Below are positions 8,871 through 16,480 of a stretch of 64,000 nucleotides of DNA, one piece after another. Source of the stretch: JACPYF01 sp947085845 (GTDB lineage Bacteria > Patescibacteriota > Saccharimonadia > Saccharimonadales > Saccharimonadaceae); the NCBI GenBank assembly GCA_947085845.1, contig CAMTXO010000002.1, positions 248,001-312,000 on the forward strand, given 5' to 3'. The translations under genes were made by a program, and so were the position numbers. A model generated the notes under the pieces. It was not told where the DNA came from and made no database searches. It saw only the letters and a program-made list of their open reading frames with translations. Within the stretch, counting starts at the first letter, position 1; the number at the start of each line of letters is the position of its first letter.

Positions 8871-9800
8871 TTAGAAAATTCTTTTCTTTCGCCCCAGTAT
8901 AAATACCGTGAAAGAAGCAAGTAGTGTAAAGCCAAATATAAGAGAATATGCCCATTCTTCATCTTGAAATGGCAATGGAATATTCATACCATACATACCA
9001 TACAGAACGTTTGGTAAGGTTATGAGAACAGTAGCGGCAGTTAATATTTTCATTGAGCGGTTTAGGTTGTTACTAGCAATTGTTGCATGAGAATCCCGAA
9101 TACTTGCAATAGATTTTATATAACTACGACAAGCCTCAATAGACTGCTCTGTGGCAAGCGTAAGGTCCTCTATGATGTCTTCGTCTTGTTCGTATAGTGC
9201 AATATGTTTGCCTACTAGAATACGGTGCAACAACGCTGACATAGGCTGCAAGCCTGAAAGGAAATCATTTAGCTCGTCCTCGATCGTGACAAAGTCGATA
9301 AAATCTTGGTTTACTACTTCGTGAGTACGAAGCCTTGTCCGAATTCCCTTTATGCGTTTGCCTATATTATTGATATGTACGTTGTATTGATCAACGATTT
9401 GCCCCAATTGCTGCAAGAAAAGTTTATTTTTTTGTGTAGTAGAGAAATCTATTTTACCTCCGGTAAATTGCTGCAGTCGTGGCATGGAATGTATAGAAAT
9501 AGTGATAATGGCCTTTGGACTCAAAATAATCAATAACGGTGAAGTAGAAAGGTCTAGATCATCCTCGGCATACGCATAGCGTAAAAATACGTACAACGTC
9601 TCGCCCTCGCGCTCGATACGAGGCATCTCCTCTAGATCCAGCGCATCACTGAGATGTCCGGCATCGAGATGAAATTTGGTCACTAAAAAATCAAGCTCTT
9701 CCGATGTTGGATGCTCGACGCATACCCAGGCCCCAGCTCGATGCTTTTCTAGAGTAAGTACGTCGCTAGAACGTATGTCTTTGTAAAAATAAGAGATCAT
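8871..9800 (-). CDS. corA: CorA-family magnesium transporter
   Basis: This 309-residue protein has a large N-terminal cytoplasmic alpha/beta domain, long helices and two C-terminal membrane segments. The signature YGMYGMN precedes the last segment, followed by the acidic loop IPLPFQDEEW and a short basic tail (GRKKRIF). This is the CorA homopentameric Mg2+ (Co2+, Ni2+) channel architecture. A TATACT box lies 9 nt before the ATG and no Shine-Dalgarno is visible. The downstream structured RNA and small ORF could be read through from it. Confidence 0.92.
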   Translation of the reverse strand: MISYFYKDIRSSDVLTLEKHRAGAWVCVEHPTSEELDFLVTKFHLDAGHLSDALDLEEMPRIEREGETLYVFLRYAYAEDDLDLSTSPLLIILSPKAIITISIHSMPRLQQFTGGKIDFSTTQKNKLFLQQLGQIVDQYNVHINNIGKRIKGIRTRLRTHEVVNQDFIDFVTIEDELNDFLSGLQPMSALLHRILVGKHIALYEQDEDIIEDLTLATEQSIEACRSYIKSIASIRDSHATIASNNLNRSMKILTAATVLITLPNVLYGMYGMNIPLPFQDEEWAYSLIFGFTLLASFTVFILGRKKRIF

Positions 9801-9855
9801 AACATAAGCAGTATAACAGCTGTGGACTAGGTACGACTAGGCCTGTTTTAGCTAT

Positions 9856-11652
9856 TTAGGCGATACCAGGTGCTACATCAGCCGAACCATGCTGCAATGG
9901 CTTTTCTCGTATGAAGAGTGCAAAAATGAATGCTACTACCATGAGAACCGAGGCGGAATAAAAGATAGCACGCAGGCTATCACTAAAGGCATATTTGACG
10001 TCATGATTGAAATCTTTTTGCTTTGTATTAAAGTCATCTTTGACCTTGCTAAACTGGTTTTCGATCTTTTGGTCAGCCTCTAGCTGGGCTTTGGTTTTAA
10101 ATGCATCTGGCAATTGGCTAGCAGCAATTTGAGCGTTTGCAGCTGCCTTGGCTTTTTCTTCAGCCTTGGCTAAGCCTTTGCTTAGGCCTTTGTCTATCTT
10201 TTGTTTTGTATCATGAGTGTTGATGTTGAGTGCTGTGTCGGCATCCGCTTTTGATAGATCGAAATTTTGTGACTGTGAAGATTGTGGCTGCTGGCTCAAA
10301 AACTCAATGTATGGAATTTTCTGTATATTACCTAGACTTGCTGCGACACCCGCAGTTAATATACCGCCAAAAACAGCTACTCCTACTGTTGATCCTAGGT
10401 TTCTAAATAACTGAGTTGCGGCGGTCACGGTACCTAGGTCTTTTTGGCTGAATTCATTTTGTACAGCAAGGTTCAATGTCGGCATAAGTGCACCAAGACC
10501 AGCACCTGTCATTATCATGATCAGTATTTCATGAGTGAATCCACTAGTCGGAGACAAGAAACTGAGGCTAAAAATACCTACACTTGCAACTATCAGTCCA
10601 ACTTGCATGATTAGTTTGTAGTGACCCGTTCGCTGCATAATTTGTCCACTAATTGCAGCCGAGACAACTAGTCCAAATACCATTGGAATAATCATTAATC
10701 CCGCCTGAGTTGGTGACACTCCAAAGACTTGCTGGTTAAACTGTGTAATGTATAAAATTGCACCCAGGAATGCAGCACCGTTGAGTACAGATATGATCAT
10801 GAATAAACTAAAGTTTCGGTTTTTAAAGAAATCTAGACTGAGTATAGGTTCTCTGCTCCTTTTTTCTGTCCAAATGAATAGCCCTGTTGCGATCGCTGCA
10901 ACCGATAATAACATTGCTCGAACCGCCAGTAAGCTCCAATCAGTAGCGTCCATAAACCCTGCAAAAACTTTGTCAGTATTGTCGGCAGCTAAAATAACTG
11001 TTGCTAGAGCAATAGACAATAACCCCGCTCCAGCATAGTCTATATGAGGTTTTGTCTCGTGTTTTATTTTCGGCATAAAAATCGCAATAATGATAAAGAC
11101 GATAATTCCTACTGGAACATTCACCCACAATGTCCAACGCCAGTTTGTCACTAATCCAGCAATATTATGAGGCTCGGTTAGATAGCCACCAAGCAATGGA
11201 CCGATGACAGATGCTATACCAAACACACCGCCAAACACACCTTGCCAGCGGCCTCTTTCTCGTGGCGCAAACAAATCACCAATTACGGCAAAAGCATTCG
11301 CGGTTATAATACCACCGCCAACACCTTGCACTGCTCGCCAGAAAATTAACTGCTCGATAGTACCAGCCGAACCACTAAAGAGGCTGGCAATTGTGAACAC
11401 GGTAATACCAGTTAGTAGTACAAGTCGTCGTCCAAACATATCAGAAAATTTACCTGCAATTGGTGTGGCAATTGTACTGGTTAGTAGGTATGCAGTGATA
11501 ATCCAGCTAAGGCTAGAAAAGCTGTTGAACTCTTCGACAATTTTGCCAAGTGCTGTCGTGATAATCAATTGATCGAGCGCAAATAGGAATAGTGCAGACA
11601 TAACTGCGAGCATGATGATTACTTTTTGTCGGTGCGGTATATTATGAAGCAT
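9856..11652 (-). CDS. DHA2-type MFS multidrug exporter with a long extracytoplasmic insertion
   Basis: This 598-residue protein shows the EmrB/QacA pattern with about 14 membrane segments: motif A-like GKFSDMFGRR at about 66-75 and motif C-like FGIASVIGPLLGG at about 143-155. Such proteins export drugs or lipophilic compounds with protons. Unusually, about 110 residues of Ala/Lys/Asp/Gln-rich, probably coiled-coil sequence lie between the penultimate and last membrane segments (about residues 435-545). It follows the AbrB-type regulator gene by 9 bp and is probably under its control. Confidence 0.85.
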   Translation of the reverse strand: MLHNIPHRQKVIIMLAVMSALFLFALDQLIITTALGKIVEEFNSFSSLSWIITAYLLTSTIATPIAGKFSDMFGRRLVLLTGITVFTIASLFSGSAGTIEQLIFWRAVQGVGGGIITANAFAVIGDLFAPRERGRWQGVFGGVFGIASVIGPLLGGYLTEPHNIAGLVTNWRWTLWVNVPVGIIVFIIIAIFMPKIKHETKPHIDYAGAGLLSIALATVILAADNTDKVFAGFMDATDWSLLAVRAMLLSVAAIATGLFIWTEKRSREPILSLDFFKNRNFSLFMIISVLNGAAFLGAILYITQFNQQVFGVSPTQAGLMIIPMVFGLVVSAAISGQIMQRTGHYKLIMQVGLIVASVGIFSLSFLSPTSGFTHEILIMIMTGAGLGALMPTLNLAVQNEFSQKDLGTVTAATQLFRNLGSTVGVAVFGGILTAGVAASLGNIQKIPYIEFLSQQPQSSQSQNFDLSKADADTALNINTHDTKQKIDKGLSKGLAKAEEKAKAAANAQIAASQLPDAFKTKAQLEADQKIENQFSKVKDDFNTKQKDFNHDVKYAFSDSLRAIFYSASVLMVVAFIFALFIREKPLQHGSADVAPGIA

Positions 11653-11661
11653 ATTATTTGA

Positions 11662-11913
11662 TTAGTCCTTTGTGTCTTTGAGTTTTGATTTTATATTGCT
11701 AATTTGACTATCTATTTTTTCGATAATCTCGTTAAAAGCCGTCTCGTTACAGAGTCCTACGAATTGTGGTTTATGTGCCGGCCCGACAATAACCACTTTG
11801 TCACCAGGCTCAACGCCAAGTCGTTTGCGTGCGTCTATCGGTATGACAATTTGACCCTTAGGCCCAACGGTAGCAACACCGTACAGTGTATGATTTATAT
11901 GTTGATCGCCCAT
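11662..11913 (-). CDS. AbrB/SpoVT-type DNA-binding regulator
   Basis: This 83-residue protein has an N-terminal swapped-hairpin AbrB domain (VATVGPKGQIVIPIDARKRLGVEPGDKVVIVG, about residues 11-42) and a helical tail. It is a transition-state or antitoxin-like regulator that binds DNA as a dimer or tetramer. AAAGGAG lies just upstream of the ATG. It heads an operon with the multidrug exporter 9 bp downstream. Three alternating heptamers and an 11-bp inverted repeat lie directly upstream, the likely autoregulatory operator. No toxin partner is present, which argues against a toxin-antitoxin role. Confidence 0.85.
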   Translation of the reverse strand: MGDQHINHTLYGVATVGPKGQIVIPIDARKRLGVEPGDKVVIVGPAHKPQFVGLCNETAFNEIIEKIDSQISNIKSKLKDTKD

Positions 11914-11931
11914 AGATTGACTCCTTTAAAG

Positions 11932-11956
11932 GTTATACTTGTATAACATGTTATAC
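11932..11956. promoter_or_regulatory. alternating heptamer repeats, probable AbrB operator
   Basis: GTTATAC (11932-11938), GTATAAC (11941-11947) and GTTATAC (11950-11956) are three exact copies in alternating orientation spaced by 2 bp, a 9-bp period. They lie between the AbrB-type gene and its divergent neighbour and overlap possible -10 elements of the regulator gene. Confidence 0.6.
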
Positions 11957-11990
11957 TTTCACAAAATCCATGTCAATACATTTTGTGAAA
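11957..11990. promoter_or_regulatory. 11-bp perfect inverted repeat upstream of the response regulator
   Basis: TTTCACAAAAT (11957-11967) and ATTTTGTGAAA (11980-11990) are perfect complements with a 12-bp spacer. The repeat abuts the heptamer array and ends 7 bp before the TATAAT (11998-12003) of the plus-strand gene, so a bound protein would cover its -35 region. Confidence 0.6.
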
Positions 11991-12012
11991 AATCCTATAT
12001 AATATGACTATT

Positions 12013-12390
12013 ATGGGTGCTACTAAAATTGCAATTGTTGAAGATGATGGCGTCATACGCCAAATGTACCGTATGAAGTTTGAGGGCGAGGGCTTTGAGG
12101 TCGAAGTTGCTGAAAATGGCAAGGATGGCGTTGCGCTAGTTCAACATATGAAGCCAGATATTATATTGCTGGATATGCATATGCCAGAAATGGATGGTGC
12201 TACAGCTCTAACAAAAATACGTGCCGAGAAATGGGGCAAAGATATACCGGTAATTGTTCTGACGAACCTAGGGGAAGAAGAGTCACCAAAGAGCTTGCGA
12301 GCACTGGGCATTAGCGGCTACATTGTCAAAGCTGATTTTACGCCTAGACAAGTTGTGGCTCGAGTTAAAGACGCGCTGTCAGAAAAGTAG
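12013..12390 (+). CDS. single-domain response regulator (CheY-like)
   Basis: This 125-residue receiver domain has no output domain. The acidic pocket is E10-D11-D12, the phosphoacceptor is D54 (in LLDMHMPEMDG), and the conserved switch residues are T84 and K107. An upstream in-frame ATG at 12004 is unlikely because TATAAT occupies 11998-12003; transcription would begin about 12010, just before the ATG at 12013. No histidine kinase gene is nearby, so its partner is elsewhere. Its stop codon touches the stop of the convergent folD gene with no spacer. Confidence 0.88.
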   Translation: MGATKIAIVEDDGVIRQMYRMKFEGEGFEVEVAENGKDGVALVQHMKPDIILLDMHMPEMDGATALTKIRAEKWGKDIPVIVLTNLGEEESPKSLRALGISGYIVKADFTPRQVVARVKDALSEK

Positions 12391-13188
12391 CTATTTTGAC
12401 CTTGCAGCTCGGATAACGTTATCAAAAAGGGCTGCAACTGTTAGTGGGCCAACCCCGCCAAATCGTGGCGTTATGGTTATATCGTCTCTTTCATATACAT
12501 CCTGATCTACATCCCCCACTGTTTTTCCTGAATCGGATGCAACACCCGCATCGACTACGATCGACTCTATTGGAACAATCTGACTTTTGACAATGCCCGG
12601 TTGACCAGTTGCTGCAATGATAAGCTCTTTATTCTTTAAGCTAGTCAAAAAATCATCATCTTTTTCTATGGTTTCAACATCGTAGCCAGCTTTGGTCCAC
12701 ATATCATACAGCGGTTTACCAACCAATCTTCCGTTGCCAATAATGGCTATTTTTTTATCTTTTATGTCGATGTTATACCCGGCAAGTAGCCAGTTAATCG
12801 CCGTTGGGGTTGCAGGGTCAAATGTTGCTTTTTCACCCAGTCCGTCTACATCTTTTTCTGGAGCAATTGTATTTATAACTTGATCGGTTTGGGATATATC
12901 CTCAAGTGGAAGCTGGACAATGATTCCGTGTACATCTTTGTCACTATTGAGTTTTTTGATAGTTTCTATTGCTTCGTTTTGTGACACTTTATAAATATCA
13001 ACATCAACGAATATATCAGCACCGTAATTTTTTTTGAGCCTAACGTAAGTCTCGATAACTGGATCTTGTTTCACCACGACAATTGCAAGCTTCGGATTTA
13101 TGCCATCAGCCTGGCGCAAAGCTCTCACCTGCCCTATTTGTCGAACTTTTATATAATCAGCCAGATCGGCGCCGCTTAGAATTTTCAT
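12391..13188 (-). CDS. folD: methylenetetrahydrofolate dehydrogenase/cyclohydrolase (FolD)
   Basis: This bifunctional enzyme interconverts 5,10-methylene-, methenyl- and 10-formyl-THF. The catalytic Tyr/Lys pair is in TYVRLKK (Y48, K52). The VQLPL motif, the Rossmann part with GNGRLVGKP and the C-terminal GGVGPLTVAAL complete the signature. I use the second Met (265 residues) because a TATAAT overlaps the first ATG at 13197 and stands 7 nt before the ATG at 13188, the leaderless geometry seen at many genes here. With glyA at 20.5 kb it indicates a one-carbon folate route. Confidence 0.9.
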   Translation of the reverse strand: MKILSGADLADYIKVRQIGQVRALRQADGINPKLAIVVVKQDPVIETYVRLKKNYGADIFVDVDIYKVSQNEAIETIKKLNSDKDVHGIIVQLPLEDISQTDQVINTIAPEKDVDGLGEKATFDPATPTAINWLLAGYNIDIKDKKIAIIGNGRLVGKPLYDMWTKAGYDVETIEKDDDFLTSLKNKELIIAATGQPGIVKSQIVPIESIVVDAGVASDSGKTVGDVDQDVYERDDITITPRFGGVGPLTVAALFDNVIRAARSK

Positions 13189-13266
13189 CTTGTTCATTAT
13201 ATCAGTAAGGTGCTACAATAATGCCATATAATAAAGCGTAAGCTCTTTTGCGAGGGGAGTTAGACA

Positions 13267-13767
13267 ATGCAAGACTACACATATCAAACAACAGGAGATG
13301 ATGCTGCATTTCTGGGCACATTTTTGATCAGTTATACTATATTTTTGGTGATTGCCTACTTAGTCAGTGCATTCCTATTGTCCAAAGTATTCGTAAAAGC
13401 AGGCAAGCCAGCTTGGACGGCGTTCGTGCCAATATATAACGGCTGGGTCTTATTTGAAATTGCTGGCAAGCCAGGGTGGTGGGTTCTAAGCTCTTTCATA
13501 CCGTTGCTAGCAGCTGTGCTCTACCTCATTGCTTCGCTCGAACTAGCAAAGAGGTTTGGCAAGGGTTCAGGTTTTGGAGTTTTAGCGCTATGGTTTTTTC
13601 CTATCGTAGGCTACATCATACTTGCGTTTGATGACTCGAAGTATCAGAGCGCTGGTGGCGGTGCACCAGTACCAGAAACTACACCCTCAGCTAAGCCAGA
13701 AGTGCTTGGTGAAGAAAAATCTAGCAAAAACGACAACCCCCCAACTCCACCACCATTAGTGCAGTAG
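13267..13767 (+). CDS. DUF5684-type membrane protein
   Basis: This 166-residue protein has three to four membrane segments (about 17-40, 60-85, 95-118) with conserved-looking KAGKPAWTAFVPIYN and GKPGWWV loops, as in the DUF5684 family. A polar Pro-rich C-terminal tail of about 45 residues follows, rich in Glu, Ser and Lys. The function of the family is unknown to me. A GAGGGGAG Shine-Dalgarno precedes the ATG. The gene is convergent with the membrane protein at 13769, with one base between their stops. Confidence 0.7.
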   Translation: MQDYTYQTTGDDAAFLGTFLISYTIFLVIAYLVSAFLLSKVFVKAGKPAWTAFVPIYNGWVLFEIAGKPGWWVLSSFIPLLAAVLYLIASLELAKRFGKGSGFGVLALWFFPIVGYIILAFDDSKYQSAGGGAPVPETTPSAKPEVLGEEKSSKNDNPPTPPPLVQ

Positions 13768-13768
13768 T

Positions 13769-14362
13769 TTAGCTTACTGTATCGTCAGCTTCTTTTATAA
13801 TTACTATAATTTTAGATATGATAAGCCATAAGCCTAGAGCAAGTGCAACAAATGCTACTAAATCACCTACACCCCGAACGATCGAACCAATCAACACGTC
13901 AGATTCAAGCCAGCCTAGCTGACTAAATACATAGTTCCAGTCATGTTTCACTGTCTCTCCTGGACCGATCAAGGGTAGCTGTTGCGCTCTGGCATCGGCC
14001 ATATATCGCCCTGCACTATTCATTGCAAGCATAAACCAAATTGAACCAAATATAGCTGCAAAGTATGAGCGAGCCTTTAGGGCTGCGAGGACAATCAGCA
14101 ATGTAAATAGTATTTCTCCTGTGGATCCTGCTGCTGCAACCAGTATGCTAGGCAAAAAGAAAACTACTAGATGCGAGGCTTCGTGAACTCCAAATTCTAT
14201 AAAATACATACCGCTCAGCAACAAGTTTTGAGAATATTCGGCATTAAAAAATAGTATCTGAACATAGAGATATACAAAAAATATCCATAGCGGTATATAT
14301 ATCCATAGCGATAGTGGTAGTTTTGACTTTTTTGTGTTTTGCATAATTTCTTTTCTAAACAC
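13769..14362 (-). CDS. membrane protein with HEASH motif, possible intramembrane metalloprotease
   Basis: This 197-residue protein has about five hydrophobic segments. An HExxH motif (HEASH, residues 60-64, in FIEFGVHEASHLVVFF) lies within or next to the second segment, as in site-2-protease-like or M50 peptidases. A second conserved-looking His/Asp region, KHDWNYVF, occurs near 138. The canonical M50 second metal motif (LDG) is not evident. It could equally be a family of unknown function with a chance HExxH. It is convergent with the DUF5684 gene and sits just downstream of tRNA-Lys(CTT). Confidence 0.55.
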   Translation of the reverse strand: MFRKEIMQNTKKSKLPLSLWIYIPLWIFFVYLYVQILFFNAEYSQNLLLSGMYFIEFGVHEASHLVVFFLPSILVAAAGSTGEILFTLLIVLAALKARSYFAAIFGSIWFMLAMNSAGRYMADARAQQLPLIGPGETVKHDWNYVFSQLGWLESDVLIGSIVRGVGDLVAFVALALGLWLIISKIIVIIKEADDTVS

Positions 14363-14370
14363 AAGTATAA

Positions 14371-14394
14371 CAAAAAGACTCTTTCGAGTCTTTG
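14371..14394 (-). terminator. terminator of tRNA-Lys(CTT)
   Basis: AAAGACTC (14374-14381) pairs with GAGTCTTT (14386-14393) around TTTC, with a T-run on the minus strand, 11 bp after the tRNA 3' end. Confidence 0.85.
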
Positions 14395-14404
14395 AATAAT
14401 CACG

Positions 14405-14481
14405 TGGAGGGCCAGGTGAGACTTGAACTCACGACACCCTGCTTAAGAGGCAGGTGCTCTAACCAGCTGAGCTACTGGCCC
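14405..14481 (-). tRNA. tRNA-Lys(CTT)
   Basis: The complete cloverleaf has acceptor GGGCCAG/CTGGCCC, D-arm GCTC...GAGC, anticodon stem CCTGC/GCAGG with loop CTCTTAA (anticodon CTT, reads AAG), and TpsiC arm GTGAG/CTCAC. CCA is encoded. The discriminator base is T, which is unusual for Lys but is shared with tRNA-Lys(TTT) at 29.9 kb. Confidence 0.95.
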
Positions 14482-14664
14482 GTATTTGTATGATATTGAT
14501 TGGCAAGGTACAACTCCTTTTTATGGAATCTTCTTAAGATCAGAGCACAGGTGCTTATTATCTGTAACGGAGAAACGAGTTTCTCGTATGCAGCTGAGCT
14601 ACTGGTCCAAACGCAGAAGATAGAGCCTCAATAATATACCATATTCCAGAGGTGATAGCTAGGA
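14482..14664 (-). pseudogene. intergenic stretch with a scrambled tRNA-Lys remnant
   Basis: On the minus strand 14608-14591 reproduces the first 18 nt of the Lys tRNAs (GGACCAGTAGCTCAGCTG). Further down, AGCACCTG and TCTTAAG recur (about 14527-14560), matching the D-arm/anticodon stem and anticodon loop of tRNA-Lys(CTT), but unrelated sequence with a GAGAAAC/GTTTCTC hairpin interrupts them. No full cloverleaf can be folded. This looks like a broken duplicate of the adjacent tRNA-Lys. Nothing else was seen in this 180-bp gap. Confidence 0.5.
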
Positions 14665-15450
14665 CTATTCTTCTGGAGGTAGTGTTGCTGAAATGAGCTC
14701 TGACCAGCCGTTTACTGGATCTTGCCACTCAACCTTCACCAAGTCGTCACCAGCTCCTCCGTAGTCAACTGAACCGATATACCAAGTCGCTGTACCGCCT
14801 CCAGAGTAATTGTCGTACTGTGTTGTCTCCATAGATGCTGTATATACACCGTCTATGTACACTGCCGCACGAATAAGTGCAGTACCTTCATATCCAGGAG
14901 GGAGGTTGGAAGTGCTTAGACTGAATTGACCTTTTAGTGGAGCTCTTCCCTCAACTTCTAAAGTACCGTATTGACTACTCCCCTCTATTGTCTCGCCATT
15001 AAATCCGTTACCCAATGCCTCCTGTTGAAATCCGTTGCAATCTCCTGGGAGCGGGTCTGTATTTACAGAACTTACATGGTAGTTGACAATCTGAGTCGTT
15101 GGCCACAAGCCCACAATGTCGGTAATCTCCAAACAATAACATTCTCCGTCACCACACCAACCATAGCTACTGGCATATATATAGTTATTTTCATAAGAAT
15201 CCGGTACGGTACCAGCTGGTAGTTGATCAAATTGTGGATAAGCACCTTCTTTTTTCTTGTAATCTTCGATTTTTTGTCGTGCATTCGTCAGGATAGTCTT
15301 CATTTCGGTTTGTTTTGATGAGACCACTACTGCACCCGCGCCTACATAGCTAATTGTGGCCAGTATGCCAATAACAACTATTACTACCAAAAGTTCTACA
15401 ATAGTGAAACCTTTTTGTTTTTGAATAGTAAGAGAAGTGAGCTGCTTCAT
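14665..15450 (-). CDS. type IV pilin-like protein with large C-terminal beta domain
   Basis: This is a 261-residue prepilin. A Lys-rich leader KQKG is followed by FTIVELLVVIVVIGILA, the prepilin peptidase site (G/F) with Glu at +5, then a helix and a Cys-containing globular domain (CGDGECYCLE; CNGF). The C-terminal 110 residues are Gly/Ser/Thr-rich and look like a beta-sandwich, larger than a usual pilin, so it may be a tip or adhesive minor pilin. I place the start at the Met 27 nt inside the longest frame because a TATAAT (15466-15461) lies 10 nt before it. It is separate from the pilin operon at 17.5-20.5 kb. Confidence 0.85.
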   Translation of the reverse strand: MKQLTSLTIQKQKGFTIVELLVVIVVIGILATISYVGAGAVVVSSKQTEMKTILTNARQKIEDYKKKEGAYPQFDQLPAGTVPDSYENNYIYASSYGWCGDGECYCLEITDIVGLWPTTQIVNYHVSSVNTDPLPGDCNGFQQEALGNGFNGETIEGSSQYGTLEVEGRAPLKGQFSLSTSNLPPGYEGTALIRAAVYIDGVYTASMETTQYDNYSGGGTATWYIGSVDYGGAGDDLVKVEWQDPVNGWSELISATLPPEE

Positions 15451-15527
15451 GTTATTTGGAATTATAACATTATGCATAAGCGGTATGCAAACAACGATAC
15501 GGCCCTAGACTTGCTATTATAAATACT

Positions 15528-16067
15528 ATGCAAATCATTGCTGAAGTTAAAACATTTTCTCCCTTCGGATGGGAGTCTGATAAGAGCTGGGATGAATTGT
15601 TCGAATCAGCAAATAAAATTGGTGATATTATTTCTATACACACAGATCCGAAATGGCATGGATCTTTCGAACTTTTAGAAAAAGCTCGAAAATTAACAAA
15701 TAAACCAATTCTTGCTAAAGGTATACACGCCCGCGATGAAGATATCGAACAAGCTGTACGATCTGGAGCTAATTACGTGCTTGTTGTTGGTAGGCTGCCA
15801 AAAATACATCTTGATAAATGTTTTATTGAACCAAATACACTGAAAGAATTAGCAAATTTACCGAGTGATATCAAAGCTGTATGGAATAGTCGAGATCTTA
15901 CTACTGGCGGCCTTAAAAAGCATACATTTGATGATGCTCGAAAGGTCTTTGATGGGTGGTTATGTCAAGCAAGTAATATTTCTAGCTCTAAGGACATTAA
16001 TAACAAAGCTGATGCTATTTTGGTTGGTACACATTTGGAAAATTTTAAAGTACACCCGACAGGATAG
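15528..16067 (+). CDS. indole-3-glycerol-phosphate synthase-like TIM-barrel protein, altered ends
   Basis: This 179-residue protein resembles TrpC from its first strand (IIAEVKTFSPFG, matching the Glu/Lys/Ser-Pro signature) through ISIHTDPKWHGS and PILAKGIHARDEDIEQAVRSG to AILVGTHLE. The about 50-residue N-terminal extension of true TrpC is absent. The last residues (KVHPTG-stop) are encoded by 16 bp identical to the 3' part of the neighbouring tRNA-Arg, so the C-terminus appears replaced. No other trp genes are present. It may be a degenerate or repurposed barrel. A TATTAT box 7 nt before the ATG suggests leaderless expression. Confidence 0.65.
   Translation: MQIIAEVKTFSPFGWESDKSWDELFESANKIGDIISIHTDPKWHGSFELLEKARKLTNKPILAKGIHARDEDIEQAVRSGANYVLVVGRLPKIHLDKCFIEPNTLKELANLPSDIKAVWNSRDLTTGGLKKHTFDDARKVFDGWLCQASNISSSKDINNKADAILVGTHLENFKVHPTG
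16050..16065. repeat. 16-bp direct repeat, copy 1 (tRNA-Arg 3' sequence)
   Basis: GTACACCCGACAGGAT occurs here and again at 16213-16228 inside the 3' part of tRNA-Arg, in the same orientation and 163 bp apart. Copy 1 forms the last codons and stop of the TrpC-like gene. This is what an attachment-site duplication or recombination at a tRNA 3' end leaves behind. Confidence 0.75.
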
Positions 16068-16182
16068 CGCTTCACTTCGTTGCGCTCCTCCACTCAATAT
16101 TTCTCGGAACAAGTTCCTGCGAGAGATTTCGCTACGCCGAACCTTACAGTTCTCGCATACTCACGTATGCAACCATATAAAA

Positions 16183-16207
16183 AGCCCATGACAAGCATGG
16201 GATTTTT
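16183..16207 (-). terminator. terminator of tRNA-Arg(GCG)
   Basis: CCCATG (16185-16190) pairs with CATGGG (16196-16201) and is followed on the minus strand by CTTTTTAT. It lies 10 bp beyond the tRNA CCA end. The remaining 115 bp towards the TrpC-like gene hold nothing recognisable. Confidence 0.7.
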
Positions 16208-16210
16208 ATA

Positions 16211-16287
16211 TGGTACACCCGACAGGATTCGAACCTATGGCCTTCGGCTCCGCAAGCCGACGCTCTATCCAGCTGAGCTACGGGTGC
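16211..16287 (-). tRNA. tRNA-Arg(GCG)
   Basis: The cloverleaf has acceptor GCACCCG/CGGGTGT (G1-U72 wobble), anticodon stem TCGGC/GCCGA and loop TTGCGGA (anticodon GCG). Discriminator A and CCA are encoded. Most bacteria read CGN with an ACG tRNA deaminated by TadA; a GCG anticodon is uncommon. The 193 bp between this gene and murB contain no recognisable gene. Confidence 0.92.
16213..16228. repeat. 16-bp direct repeat, copy 2 (inside tRNA-Arg)
   Basis: This is the partner of 16050-16065, covering the 3' acceptor strand and part of the T-arm of tRNA-Arg, the region used by many tyrosine integrases. Confidence 0.75.
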
Positions 16288-16480
16288 TCGTCAGCATTCA
16301 CTCCATTTAGTCGTTTTACTACGTAAAAACTTCTTCACTACGTCATGCTTCCTCTTTCGTTGTACAAACAGCACAAAAACAAGTGTTGCGCTTGGTTTGT
16401 CCAACGAGTCCAGGTACAAGACAGTATAACAGATATAACCCTAGTCAACTAGACCCAAAAGCATTATACTTACGCTAACT

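Noticed and set aside
8600..8962. 120-codon minus-strand frame across the corA end and terminator
   Set aside because: It overlaps corA out of frame, reads through a perfect terminator and has no RBS; the 30-codon ORF in another frame has a good RBS.
11662..11913. AbrB-type gene as antitoxin of a toxin-antitoxin pair
   Set aside because: The adjacent gene is a 598-residue MFS exporter, not a toxin; no small toxin-like ORF is next to it.
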